A DNA stretch of 64,000 nucleotides from Corydoras sp. C115 (lineage: Eukaryota > Chordata > Actinopteri > Siluriformes > Callichthyidae): assembly GCA_019802505.1 (NCBI GenBank), contig JAFMOC010000025.1, forward strand, positions 278,501 to 342,500. The letters run 5' to 3'. The notes beneath the pieces were generated by a model. It was not told the DNA's origin and did not search any database. It saw nothing but the letters and a program-made list of their open reading frames with translations. Each line of letters opens with the position of its first letter. Within the stretch, counting starts at the first letter, position 1. The translations under genes were made by a program, and so were the position numbers. Shown piece by piece: positions 19,628-31,800 of the stretch.

Positions 19628-20540
19628 GAAACAAGAGGAAAGCAGAGGCGAGCTCGGTCCTGTACGTCACTTCAGATTGGAGACCAAACCCATCGCCCAT
19701 ATAACACTAATCGTGTGTGTGCGCGTGCATGCATGCATGCATGCGTGTGTGTGTGTGTGTAATGGAGAAAGAGAGAGAACTACTGCAGCCTCGAAAAATT
19801 GTATCGAATTCAAATCCCTGTAACTTCTACACTTCAAAGTATTCTTTGATTTTTAATGAGATATAATTTAAGAAGACATAACTTTCAGCTAAATCAGGGT
19901 TCTAAACAATACTTTTAATAAAACACAGGATATATGTTACACAGTTTAAAAATTCAGTGGACCTATGCCCAAAGAATAAGTCTACATTCTGCAATGATGT
20001 TTTGGTTTGAATCCAGTTTTATACTATGTGTGGTCAGTGGACTTGTAAGATCAATCCAGTAAAACCCTGCCCTTCTTTTTACTCTTTACTATATCATGTT
20101 TTAAAAATCAGAATGTACTTAAAAGATTCTTATAACAGGAGATTATCTGAAATTACCTTCTGCATACATGTCATTGATGAAAATACTCATCCTTTACGCC
20201 TTGCTTTATTTTGATCAGCTTCGTCCTGATGGGACTTTGAGATAATTAGAAGATGTTATTTCAGATGCCACCTTTTGACTTTTGACTTTGTTCCATGGAT
20301 ACCCCCTATAATTATATTTTTTTTCATTAGTTTTATGTCATCCAGTGACGTCCTTTTGTTTGTGTCCCAGAAACTAGTCTCAGCTGGACAGTGACATGTG
20401 CAATTACATCTGTCATTGATTATGAAGGCACTTAATCTCTGTCCTTAGATGATGTCACCTAGTTATTGTCATTAATCCAGTTTATTGTGCCAATCTGTAC
20501 AACAAAACCTGTCTTAAAAACGTCTAGTAAAAACAAAATT
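19628..20540 (+). other. gmfb 3' UTR and candidate polyadenylation signal
   Basis: AATAAA at 19917-19922 lies 290 bp past the stop. A GT/GCAT microsatellite (about 19712-19760) is within the UTR. Vertebrate GMFB UTRs are often long, so later sites such as AATAAA at 25675-25680 may also be used; sequence alone does not decide. Confidence 0.5.
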
Positions 20541-20559
20541 GTTTTTTTTTGGTTTACAT

Positions 20560-21035
20560 TTACATTTTGGCCAGGTATCAGCACCTTTATTGCAGCCCCT
20601 CCCCCTGCTTTGCACTATGGGCCACATCTGCTACAAAGCTTTTTCATTTCACATAAGTCAAATGCTTCAATTCAGCATCAGATCTCCGATCTAACTGCAA
20701 AAGTAAAAAAAAAGTTAAATGCTCTAGCTGGCCTTCAGCTAGATCAGACATGACAAATCCACATTTTTTAAACTGCAGCCACACAGCAAAGCCTAATAAA
20801 CATATCTTATAAACATACAGTAAAATAAAAAATGCCAGACTATATGAACATTTACCAATTTTTAGCATCTTAAGTTATGTTTTTAAGTAAACACACTTTT
20901 AAAACCAGTATCAGTGCCTTCATTGCAGCCCCCTCTTGCTTTGTATTATGGGCCACATCTGCTGCAGGGCTTTTATATTAGACAAAATTTTAAAAATGCT
21001 CTAGCTGGCCTCCCACTGATCCGACATGACCAGTT
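20560..21035 (+). repeat. Local two-copy repeat downstream of gmfb
   Basis: The block at 20575-20755 (TATGGGCCACATCTGCTAC, GCTCTAGCTGGCC) recurs at 20908-21035 in shortened form. Its function is unknown and I find no frame in it. Confidence 0.6.
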
Positions 21036-21795
21036 AAGTACAAAATTTATTATTAAATTAGATTTTTTTCACTTTAAACTAGTTTATAAAGAATCGAAGC
21101 TGCTAGGATTTATTTTTCTATTTTATTTATTTTTACTTTTAAGTCCACATGGAAAATTGTAATTGGTGATGTGACGGCATGCATTTCATCATAAGTCTGT
21201 GCTATGAGAATGGCGAACTCTAATTTTTGGAATGACGCTTTTATTATTTGCTGAATGTTTAGTTATTTCTATAAATGTGATTTGACATGGTTGCCACAAT
21301 TTTTAATCATGAAATTTAAGTTAGTGTTTCATGGGGTTGTAGTGCAATAAGAAATGTACTTAATAGCAGGATTGGCATGACATTTCTCACACTCATTTGC
21401 TAAGTGGTCACTTAATTGATTGGATTTTTCATGTAGCTGCAATAATTCCCCACGTTGTGCAGATTTGGATAAGTGTTGATCAGTTGAATGCTTTTTTTTT
21501 TCCTCTGACAATGGCTTTTGCACATTAATCCTTAAAATTGAAATTCTCAATACTGGATTTTATTCTAAGGGAATTTTTGTTGTGGCAAGACAATTGACTG
21601 TTCTTGCACACATGAAAGCAGATTTAGAACTGATCGTCCTGATCGGATGGATATACATGATTCGAAATGTGTTCAAGCATTTACAATGTCATACTTAGTT
21701 TGACCTTAGTGGTACTTTGGATATTGTTGTTTGCCTGTGCTCTTTGTACTAGGCTTAAAAACTTTTTTCTTTTTAAAGTTGAATATTGTTACTTA

Positions 21796-22050
21796 TCTCA
21801 TTATCTTCCACTTAATCCTATATTAGGGTCACGAGGTGTTCCCCATGCCCATACAGGGAAGTACACCCAGGGCATGGCACCAATCCATTGCTGGGCACAC
21901 TTGCTCACACAAACACACACAACTATATGGGGTAAATTTAAAGCAGCCAACACACCTTGAATCCATGTTTGTGGACTGTGGGAGGAAACTGGAGAACCTG
22001 GAGAAAACCCACAAAGCAACATACTAATCACGAAGACACCGAACTAGTAA
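21796..22050 (-). mobile_element. SINE-A, diverged copy
   Basis: The tail and body blocks are clear (TATCTTCCACTTAATCC, GGGCATGGCACCAATCC). The tRNA head is shortened to ACTAATCACGAAGACACCG. Confidence 0.72.
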
Positions 22051-22570
22051 TACTATTTTATTAATAATTATTTGATGATTGTTTCTTGATTAATCACACA
22101 CATAATGCGTGCAATTTTTACAGGATGATGGACCATTTGAAATGTAAACTTCACTTGTGTTAATCATCATCATTTCTAATGAACCCTGAATCTGAAAGTA
22201 GTAGCCTTTGCTTAAAACTGTTATGGTAATTACAAAAGCCTTTACGATTGTAACAATACATGGTGGTTAGACCTTAAGACGATATTCTTTTTCCTACTCA
22301 AGCCAACTGTAATCCCTAATAAGGAACTTTAATAATCTTTTTAGTGTCTTTAAAAAAATCAGGCCATTTGGCTTTAGTGATGTTTTAATGTTTTATATCA
22401 GCAAGTAAACTCATGACCCGTTTGTTGCCAATTTTTTAATAAATTGTGCAAAATTTAAGTGTAAAATACAATGCAAAACACTTTGGGCCGTTGTAATCTG
22501 CACTATATAAACAAAAGTATGGATACATTTACATATTACCATTTCAGAACCTTTAACAAATTTTAACACA
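22051..22570 (+). other. Intergenic sequence with nothing recognised
   Basis: AT-rich sequence between the gmfb 3' region and a SINE-B copy, with no convincing frame. Confidence 0.4.
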
Positions 22571-22577
22571 TACTATA

Positions 22578-22750
22578 TAGGGCTTGGTAGATCAGTGGTA
22601 TCAATCTGAAGCTTGTGTGTTCAAATCCCAGGTCTTCTGAAGATACCAGTGTGGGTCCTTGAGCAAGACCCTTAACACTCATTACTCTAGAGGTGCTGTG
22701 TAGCTGACCCTGTGCTTTGACCATAACCAATTTGTGGCACTTTGCAAAAT
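22578..22750 (+). mobile_element. SINE-B (second tRNA-derived family)
   Basis: The head reads GGCTTGGTAGATCAGTGG with a B-box-like GTTCAAATCCC, followed by the family block GGGTCCTTGAGCAAGACCC and CATTACTCTAGAGGTGC. It is distinct from SINE-A. Related copies lie at 36437, 38418 and 47375. The usual 3' motif (GTAAGTCGCTTTGGATAAA) is missing here. Confidence 0.7.
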
Positions 22751-23855
22751 GCAAAATTTTGAAATAGGCAACTCAGCCTATTTGAGCCTTGATATGTGCA
22801 CTTGGACATGAAGTATACCTAAAAACACATGGGTAGTTAATTGAAATTGAGATTTAATAAATCTTTCTAATGGCTCAGGGTGGGATGTTAGTGGATGCAT
22901 CTCAAATTAAGCTTTGTAATTTTAAAGACTTTAGCTTCTCAAAATAAGATTTCTTATCACAGGTTACTGTCAGTTTGTATAGATTTTAACCATATAGTAA
23001 AACAAGATAAAGCATGTAAAATTGTATTTGAATGTATGAAACCTTGTTCATGAATGTAGCACTGTACATTAGGTCGTCTCAAATATAAATTAGAAATAAT
23101 CCTCTAAAAAAATTGTATGTAAAGGGCATCATATCAGGTTATCAGCTTGGACTAAATAGTAGCCTTTACAGCAAATTATGTGAACAACTTAGATTATCTG
23201 AAATAAGGTCCAAGTCAAATACAGGCTCAATTTTTCTATATGTTACTAAAATAATTAATTTTTAGTTTATTTGAAACTTTTTTTTTAATCATTTTTATTT
23301 CTTATAATGACCAGTGATTACATAGCACATAAAACACCTTACATCCAAACTACTGATATTTTCTTAAAACAGAAACTAAATATAAAATAAATATTAGTAC
23401 CAATACACACATTATTACAATGTTCATAGTAGTAATGGCTACTACTGCCTTTATGTTAATTTTTACTATCTGCCCGCATCGTATAAATAACCGATGCTTA
23501 TGAATATATCTACGATGACCTTGATGGTCTCGAAATGAGATCTGTTCAGGTACATTTTTGGGGTATTGCTATCTTGGCAATGGAAAACAGGTGCGCCACT
23601 TAATGAAAACAACAAAGACAGACATCAGCAGTCAGAGGTTTTTTGCTTTCTTGGCAGTGAATTGTCAACACAATGTGTGATGCATTAGAAATTTATTTGA
23701 CAATTTTTTATTAATGATTCTGTTTGACTACATTACCTGGTTCCATTACTGAATTTAACCCTTCCAAAAAATGACAGGAACAGCAGGATCTAAATTGGTC
23801 GTCTTCTCCCTCCCTGGGTTCACAGCTTCACCATCCTGTTTTAAGCCACGCAAAG
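22751..23855 (+). other. Intergenic, nothing recognised
   Basis: I see no conserved frame, RNA gene or familiar repeat in this AT-rich kilobase. Confidence 0.4.
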
Positions 23856-23857
23856 CT

Positions 23858-24690
23858 TACTTTTTCTGTCGTTACAATAAAGCAATAAGGCACAAGAGGG
23901 TGGCATTATTTTGAATAAATCACAGGAAGGAGGTGTTGGTAAGCATGACACAAAGCAAAGTACAGTTGCACCTCTTTCCCATGATTTATTCACAATAACA
24001 CACAACCTTGGGTGCCTTATTCCATTTATAAAATGGTTATAAACACACTGATTAAAAAAAAAAAACAAGGATTGTTTCATAATTGCGTTAAATAAAAGCA
24101 AAATTGGGCGGCACGGTGGCTTAGTGGTTAGCCTCTCAGCGCTAGGGATTCCCGGTTCGAATCCCCATCTGGGTGGAGTTTCCATGTTCTCCCCGTGTCT
24201 GCGTGGGTTTCCTCCGGGTTCTCCGGTTTCCTCCCACAATCCAAAAACATGGTTCAAGTCAATTGAATTCTCCAAATATAGAATTTAAATTCTTCCTATA
24301 GAGTGTGTCTGTGTGAGTAAGTGTGTGCCCAGCGATGGATTGGCGCCCTGTCCTGGGTGTATCTGCCCAGCGCCCGAGACGTTCTCCCCTGGATGGGCAT
24401 GGGGAACCCCACCGCGACCCTAATAGAGGATAAAGCGGGAGATAATGAATGAAAAGCAAAATTGTTAATAAACTGGTTTTTTAGTGCGTTGTAATCTAGT
24501 AGTTTTTAAAGTGAACACTGACCCTGGTTTCCCAAACGATCAATTACTGCCATCTATTAGACAAATTACAGAATGCAGTTTATAATTAACATGTATATCA
24601 TGCGTTGATACGAATTTGAAGCGGTGTGTTATTGTCATAATGTCACGGCTGGCCAATCAGATTTAAGGACCAGAACTACCTGCTTTATAA
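23858..24690. repeat. Foldback MITE family (FB), SINE-split copy
   Basis: The core hairpin pairs 23877-23938 (GCAATAAGGCAC ... AATAAATCACAGGAA ... AGGTG) with 23970-24023 (CACCTCTTTCCCATGATTTA ... GTGCCTTATT). After a nested SINE (24107-24451), family text continues to 24690 (TGTCACGGCTGGCCAATCAG, TTTAAGGACCAGAACTACC). No transposase is present. The superfamily is unknown to me. Confidence 0.65.
24107..24451 (+). mobile_element. SINE-A, near full length, inside FB
   Basis: The 13-bp duplication AAAAGCAAAATTG (24094-24106, 24452-24464) flanks it. A short deletion removes the TAGCACGTTC part between the A and B boxes. Confidence 0.92.
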
Positions 24691-24699
24691 TACTAATTA

Positions 24700-25770
24700 C
24701 ACTTTGAAAATAGCAAAAATAGGGCACTCTGTTCTAGTTGTAGTTTAAACACCAACTAGGGAGTAATAGATTTTGGAGCTGGTATTGAAAATGATTTGGA
24801 ATGTCTGTTTACATTTATCACACTAAAGACTGACTTCAAATGACTAAAATACTCTTTGTAATTTGCACAATGTGAGGAGACAGTTGAACGTGTGTGTGTG
24901 ACATTTATGAACTTTATAACCTGTTGTGTTGCTGTGACATGTTTATCACATTCCACATATTATTGCTGTACTTTTCATTACTGACTGTGCTAATTTCTTG
25001 GTTAGTCTATATATTTCAACCATTGTATAGGTTGCTTAATTGCACAGGGTTCTTAATAATAGCACACTACAACAAGACCTCACATCTTCCAGTTTTGAGG
25101 TATCTTCAATCTGTTCTGGTGCTTCACAGACTTTGTTACCTTTGATTTATGTATGGGAGTCCAGATCAGGGAATCTTACACTGCGGCAACAATAATCCAT
25201 GCTGGCTGTTAATTCTTGACCACCAGCTCCCGTAAAACGATGTGGCCTGAATTGCATGTGTGATTATGCTATCACATAGCAACTGCAGCATAAATTAGAG
25301 AAGTGGAAGTTGCATCACTTGGAGTTTGATACAATAATTGGATATATTTGAGGAAATGCATGTGTAAACCTATTGCTTTGCTAATGACAAAACATCTGCA
25401 TCTATATCTTTATACAGTTGTCAGCTTCGTGTTTCGACAGAAAGTCTTGTTACAGTGCAGACTGGATGTTGCAGTGTCATAACCTGCTGTTTTTGTATTT
25501 ATAAATCCTAATCAGTGCAGTTTCTTATCAAGTTCTTGTGTAGGTTTTTTTTTCTTTTTCTGCAGTATAAAATGATCGTGATGTGTACAGGTCTTATTTC
25601 CATGTGTGAAGTTTTGGAACAACTAAATATTTGTACTTTTTCATGGATTCTATAACGTCTTATCCACCATTCACAATAAAATAACAGTTCACAACAAACT
25701 TTGAAGAATTTCTTTAAACTTTATCTACACTTTCATTTATGCTGCCAAAAATTTATTCTGTCTTTGCAGC
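24700..25770 (+). other. Intergenic, nothing recognised apart from AATAAA at 25675
   Basis: There is no supported gene. The AATAAA at 25675-25680 could be a distal gmfb polyadenylation signal, but this is unproven. Confidence 0.4.
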
Positions 25771-25785
25771 TATGATGCACATAAT

Positions 25786-26083
25786 CATTCATTTATTCAT
25801 TTATTATCTTCTGCTTAATCTTCTTCTAGGGTTGGGGGGACGCAGAGACACCCAGGACAGGGTACCAATCTATCACTGGGCACGCTCACACACAAACACA
25901 CATATATGGGACAATTTAGATTTAGAGTATTAACTTTAATCTATGTGTTTCGACTGTGGGAGGACAGGGAGGAAACCCATGCGGACACAGGGAGAACATG
26001 GAAACTCCACTCAGATTGGGATTCGAACCTTGATCCTCAGCACTGAGAGGTGAACGTGTTAACCACTAAGCAACTGTGCTGCC
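25786..26083 (-). mobile_element. SINE-A, diverged, TGCACATAAT duplication
   Basis: Duplications lie at 25776-25785 and 26084-26093. The segment around GGGCATGGGGAACC is deleted and replaced by GGGGGGACGC. Confidence 0.85.
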
Positions 26084-26200
26084 TGCACATAATAATTTAC
26101 ATGCATATTTGCAAATGTAAATGCACATATGTCTCAGTACTTGTTTATAAAGAGCCTGCAATGTCAGAAAAGACAATTAACAGTTTAAACACATTCACAA

Positions 26201-26244
26201 TTTACTATAGTAAAGGCTACTATAGTAGCCTTTACTATAGTAAA
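26201..26244. repeat. Perfect 44-bp palindrome
   Basis: The 44 bases equal their own reverse complement. They are made of TTTACTATAGTAAA twice around a CTACTATAGTAG centre, without a loop. Confidence 0.9.
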
Positions 26245-26249
26245 GGCTA

Positions 26250-26345
26250 TAGATTCATTCTTTGTCTTCTGATTAATCCTCTACTAGGGTCATGGTGGGG
26301 CGCTTTGGCAGATACACCCAGGACAGGGTGTCAGGGTGTGCAATC
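26250..26345 (-). mobile_element. SINE-A 3' fragment
   Basis: CTACTAGGGTCATGGTGGGG and CAGATACACCCAGGACAGGG are kept, with the linker between them lost. Confidence 0.65.
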
Positions 26346-26517
26346 TATTTCTTGGCATTTCTGTTGGAAAGCCCACATGCTTGTATTTTGGAGCTTTAAT
26401 AATTTTTTATATGACTTATTATCGAGGAGAACACAAACCAGTTAATTATAGTAAAAAAACGGGTGCGGGTACATCCATAATAGAAAAGTGCCACTCCCTT
26501 GCTGGATGGCATACAAA

Positions 26518-26680
26518 GTTCAATCATTTATGATCCTCTGCTCAATCCTCTACTAGGGTTGCGCAAAGGGTTCCCAATGCCCTTCCAGGGGAGAACATTT
26601 CAGGCGCTGGACAGACACACCCAGGACAGGGCACCAATGTATTGCTGGGCACACTCACACTCACTCACTCAAATGTTTTT
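26518..26680 (-). mobile_element. SINE-A, 5'-truncated
   Basis: The 3' half is present from the tail to GCTGGGCACACTCACACTC. The family tail is decayed. Confidence 0.75.
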
Positions 26681-26701
26681 GGCATTTAAGCCGAGAGGGC
26701 T

Positions 26702-27306
26702 GTGCCAGCACGGTAGCTTGGTGGTTAGCACATCTGCCTCTTGTTGTTGGCAATCCAGGTTCGAATCCCAATCTGGATGGAGCTTTCATGTTTTCCCCTT
26801 GTCCATGTAGGTTCCCTGTGGGTTCGCCAGTTTCCTACCAAAATCCAAAAAAATGTTCATTCATTCATTCATTCATTATCTCCCGCTTTATCCTCTATTA
26901 GGGTCGCGGTGGGGTTCCCCATGCCCATCCAGGGGAGAGCATCTCGGGCGCTAGGCAGATAGACCCAGGACAGGGCGCCAATCCATCGCTGGGCACACAC
27001 TCACTCATAGAGACACACTATATGGGGCAATTTTGAGAATTCAATTGACTTGATCCATGTTTTTGGACTGTGGGAGGAAACCGGAGAACCCAGAGGAAAC
27101 CCACGCAGACACGGGGAGAACATGGAAACTCCACCCAGATGGCGGCGAACAGATGGAGGCGAACGTGCTAACCACTAAGCCACCGTGCTGCCCCCAAAAA
27201 CATGTATTCAAGGTAAAATTGACACCTGTTCTGGGTGTATCAGCCCAACGTCAATGCTCTCCCATGGATGACCCAAGTAGAAAATCAAGAAAAAGATAAG
27301 GAATGG
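26702..27306 (+). mobile_element. SINE-A outer copy (26702-26856, 27194-27306) split by a nested SINE
   Basis: The head GCCAGCACGGTAGCTTGGTGG and body up to CCAAAAAAATG are separated from the 3' part (CACCTGTTCTGGGTGTATC to GAATGGATG) by the 26857-27193 insertion. Confidence 0.8.
26857..27193 (-). mobile_element. SINE-A nested in the 26702 copy
   Basis: Flanked by CCAAAAAAATGT (26845-26856) and CCAAAAACATGT (27194-27205). The B-box region is deleted (GATGGCGGCGAACAGATGG). The insertion is opposite in orientation to its host. Confidence 0.88.
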
Positions 27307-27319
27307 ATGTATGAATATT

Positions 27320-27656
27320 GCAGCACGGTGGCTTAGTGGTTAGCACGTTCGCCTCTCAGCGCTAGGGATTCCCGGTTCGAATCCCCATCTGGGTGGAGTT
27401 TCCATGTTCTCCCCGTGTCTGCGTGGGTTTCCTCCGGGTTCTCCGGTTTCCTCCCACAGTCCAAAAACATGGATCAAGTCAATTGAATTCTCAAAATTGT
27501 CCCATATAGAGTGTGAGTGAGTGTGTGCCCAGCGATGGATTGGCGCCCTGTCCTGGGTGTATCTGCCCAGCGCCCGAGATGTTCTCCCCTGGATGGGCAT
27601 GGGGAACCCCACCGCGACCCTAATAGAGGATAAAGCGGGAGAAAATGAATGAATGA
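27320..27656 (+). mobile_element. SINE-A, near-perfect, young-looking copy
   Basis: The 13-bp duplication ATGTATGAATATT is exact (27307-27319, 27657-27669). The A and B boxes are intact. It lies 290 bp upstream of the cnih1 start codon, and its duplication site overlaps the tail of the previous SINE. Confidence 0.93.
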
Positions 27657-27777
27657 ATGTATGAATATTTAGAGGTGAGCTTTGGAACCAAACAAGATGA
27701 GAGTTTGCATCTGAGGAAGTTAAGATTATAGTAACTGCATTAGAAATATGATTATATTTTTTAAGGATTCGGGTTGG

Positions 27778-27947
27778 TGACGTTTTTAAGATTTTAAGCG
27801 TGATTTGCAGATTTTTGTATGGGAACGTCACGTTTGCAGCCGGGCACGTCATATTTATCCTCTGCGCACGCGCATGGCTCTGACGCAATCGTGGCTGGAT
27901 AGGCAGCGACGGCGTTTTCTCAGGCTAACGTTATAGCTAGCTTAAAC
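27778..27947 (+). promoter_or_regulatory. cnih1 promoter: three TGACGT half-sites and an NRF1 site
   Basis: TGACGT occurs at 27778-27783, and its complement ACGTCA at 27825-27830 and 27846-27851. TGCGCACGCGCA at 27863-27874 is a full NRF1 consensus. The stretch is CpG-rich compared with its surroundings and lies within 170 bp of the start codon. The third site reads TGACGTGC on the minus strand, close to ATF6/XBP1-type elements. No TATA box is present. Confidence 0.65.
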
Positions 27948-28653
27948 ATGGCGTTCACTTTCGCGGCCTTTTGTTATATGCTCGCTTTGCTTTTGACCGC
28001 GGCTCTCATCTTTTTCGCCATATGGCACGTAAGTGAAATTAAATCTAAATCGACGACACAGTATGTGAAGAGTAGCGACCTGTATTGGCAGAGCAATGTG
28101 GGGTAACGACTCTGTCCAAAACCACATGTTCATGTGCTACAAAGTTTTTCTCTCATAACTAAAACGCACGCTACTTAGGCACCCTATGTAGCGCGGAAGT
28201 ATGTGGTTTGGAACAACCATTGACCAGCCGGCTTAAGCTCGTTAACGCGTTGTTAATTTCTTTGTTATCGAAGACAAATAACTGGTTTACGTTAGACTTC
28301 GGATTTATGTACATTTGTGTTTGTGATTAATTTTTGAGTTTATATAACTAGCTTCCTCTAGTAAGAACAAATAAAATGAACTAGTACTGAGATGAGAAGG
28401 CAAGAGAATCAGAATGAAACAGATGAATGAAAAACGTATTAATAAATTGCCAAAACATTCATAAAATATAACAAATTTTACAATATATCAAATGTAAACC
28501 ATTTGTGAGATTGTCAATTTTTTGATTAGTAAATATCTGAACAGCAATTTTTAGCGCATTGAACATTTTTTACGATTGCCCGTTTGCTCTGCCTGTAATT
28601 GTGAATATTCTGTAATTCAGAAAAAACCTGAGAGGATTTTTTAAAATATATAC

Positions 28654-28724
<71 letters not shown>

Positions 28725-28735
28725 AAATATGTATG

Positions 28736-28817
<82 letters not shown>

Positions 28818-31800
28818 TTTACTTTAAGTATGACACAAAAGCTGCCTGAAATGTATGTTGTCATTTAGTGTAGAATGTTTTCATATTCATGATCTATCAT
28901 GATCACTTAATCCTCAACTAGGGTTATGGGGGAGGGCTGAATATTTCGGGCACTGGCCATATACTCCCAGGACAGGGTGCCAATCTATCACTGGGCACAC
29001 ACTCACACAAACACACTGTACATGAAGCAATTTATAGCATTCTGAATACCTTGAATTCATGTTTTTTGACTGTGGGAGGAACCCGGAGGAAATCCGGCAG
29101 GAAACCTGGGCAGCCATGGGGAGATCATGAAAAGTCTTCCCAGATTGGAATTCAAACTTGGATCTCCAGCGCTAAGAGGCAAACATGCTAACCACTAAGC
29201 CACCGTGCCATCTGTTTTCATATAACTTATTTTTAATTTTTTGCTTTATTCGTATTTTGTGAGTATCATTCTATATTCAGGAGTTTTTTTGTTACTCCTC
29301 CTTAGTACTAGCTTAACTAATATTCTGTCCAGTAAATAAATAATAAGCTTTTAATGAACAAACTTATTTTTTTGAGCAATATACAGATTTCCTTTTTGGG
29401 TGACTGGGCAATACTGTGCTTATATACTCATATTCTGTGACAACTTCCACAGCTCCACTGCCTATTTACAAGCCACCAGTGTTGCTGCCACATACTCATT
29501 ATGATGTAGTTTTAGTTGTTTTGCTGCAACAGTAGGAAAGAGAGACTATCTGAGGGGGAAATAAAACTTTACAAGTAATTGTTCCAACTTAAATATTAAT
29601 GTTAGGAGTACTCGTATTGGTACGCTGTACCAGAATGTTACAAGAACGGAAAAAAAGTGGTAAAGTACATCACTTTATATGTAAATGTGTTTAAAAAAAA
29701 TAATAAAGCAAATTTCAATTTAACAGAACTACAATAAATGCAATGTCGATTTAAGTGTTGTATTTTTATTTAGTTATTTATGGACATTGTAAAATAATAA
29801 GTTATTTATGGAATCTGACTAATCATTTATCATTGTTGTCCTAAACAACAATGTTGTTGTCTTGCCTTCAGAACTTTATGAAATGCCATGTTTAAATTCT
29901 AAACTGCTGCTTTGTTACAGATCATTGCATTTGATGAGCTGAAGACAGACTACAAGAATCCTATAGACCAATGCAACACTTTAAACCCTGTAAGTGTAAT
30001 CTTTGTGTGTGCATGCATGTCTTCACTTTGTGCTCCAAATGATCTTTCAGTGACTGCTGGTTTGTAAACACTAACAGCACTTTTTTTTGTTTTCCTGTTT
30101 TTGTGCTTTTCTGTTTCTTTTTTGTTTTGTGATTTCCATTTGGAACAAAGACAGTTGAGAGGGTAAAAAAGATTAAAAGAGTCAGGCTTGCACTTAAGGT
30201 TGGTACCAGTCAGCAGTTCAGCCAAGTCCTTATAGTGTGAATGTGTGTGTGCGTGCACTTGTGCGCAAAGAATGGGTGTTGCAAGAGTCTTTTCAGTTAA
30301 CAGCTAGTTAGTGTTACAGCAAAATAATTACTTCATATGTTGTTTACAAATGCTTTGGGACACCGAAGTAAAGTGTCTGGTCACATTTATTACTACACTT
30401 TGCTCACAGTTATAAATGATCATACAAATGATTATCAGGGTAAAGTAACCAAAGCGCCACATGACTTACCTTGAGGGGAAATAAGCCTGTATGGGTGAGA
30501 TTTGTAGATGTGGAGTACTACAGATGACCGTTAGCAGTCAACATGCTTCCTTTTGGGAATATGTACACAATGAAGACTTAACTTGTTTATCTCGTGGAAG
30601 CGGTGTATTAAATACAGTACATACTAGTCAATTTCACATTAATTAGCAGAAGAGTAATGTTTTCTTTGGCATAGTTGCGGTTCCAAAAAAAGTGTTAACC
30701 ACTGTAAGAAACCATCTCTTTACCTACTTGATGGTGTACGCAAATCCGCATGACCTACCAAATAAGTCATTCTCCAGTCAGATTCCTAGCCTAGTCATCA
30801 GTGGTACACTAGAGATGCTGTTTGGCCCAGAACCCCCCCCTTTTCATTTTATTTATTTTATTTTATTTTATTTTTATTAAACAATGATAGCTGTGGCTTT
30901 CTTATGGTTATGCTAACTGTTGACTCTCAAAATATAAAACTCTTAATCTTGTTGTACTCTTGTTGGTCTGCCATACCTTTTCCTTTTTGAGTTTTCTTCA
31001 GTTTTCAAGTACCTTTCAGTTAAACATAAAATCACACTCACTGATGCATTGGCATTGACAAATTTGTCTATAGACAGACTGCACTTCTAAGGGTTATAAT
31101 TCTGTCTTGTTTTTGTTAAGTAAGTCAAGGCTCATTGTGCTATGCCTTGCAGTGTTCAAATCCTGCTCCAGAGGCTGTTTTGATGGTCTCTTTTTTTCAG
31201 GTTAACATTTCATGTTGTTTAACTTTACTTTTTAACTTGATACAAACTAATCAGCTGGCAGTTCTTATGACAATGAAAGTCTGGGTTACAGAGGTGTGGC
31301 CAACACCCATGTTTGAATGAAATTATCCAGTGCATGTAAGGTCCTAAATAGGGTAAATGCAGGATAGTTTATGCTGTTTTTTTAAGGGTAGCCTGAATAG
31401 AAGGGACTTCCGTATAAAATTGAGTATACCCCATGAATTGAGTTGTAGAACCATATTTAACAGCAATAAGTAGACCAGTTTTTTTGTGTGTGTGCAAACT
31501 ATGAAATTTGTTTTAAAACATGTTCAGCTCTCATAAGCTCTTGGGGTGACCATTATGTAAGAGCAAGAAAAGTGACAGAGCTTGCTTAAAATTGTAAGTT
31601 ACTTTGGAGGATGGTGGACAACATTGCAAATATATCGGATAGCATCCATCTATCCATAATCTTCCGCTTTATCCTATGTTAGGGTCGCGGAGGGGGGTTC
31701 CCTATGCCCATCCAGGGGAGAACATTTCGGACGCTGGGCAGATACACCCAGGACAGGGTGCCAATCTATTGCTGGGCACACATTCACATAGACACTATGT

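Noticed and set aside
22578..22750. A tRNA gene at the SINE-B head
   Set aside because: A- and B-box-like words exist but there is no acceptor or anticodon stem pairing; the rest matches a dispersed family.
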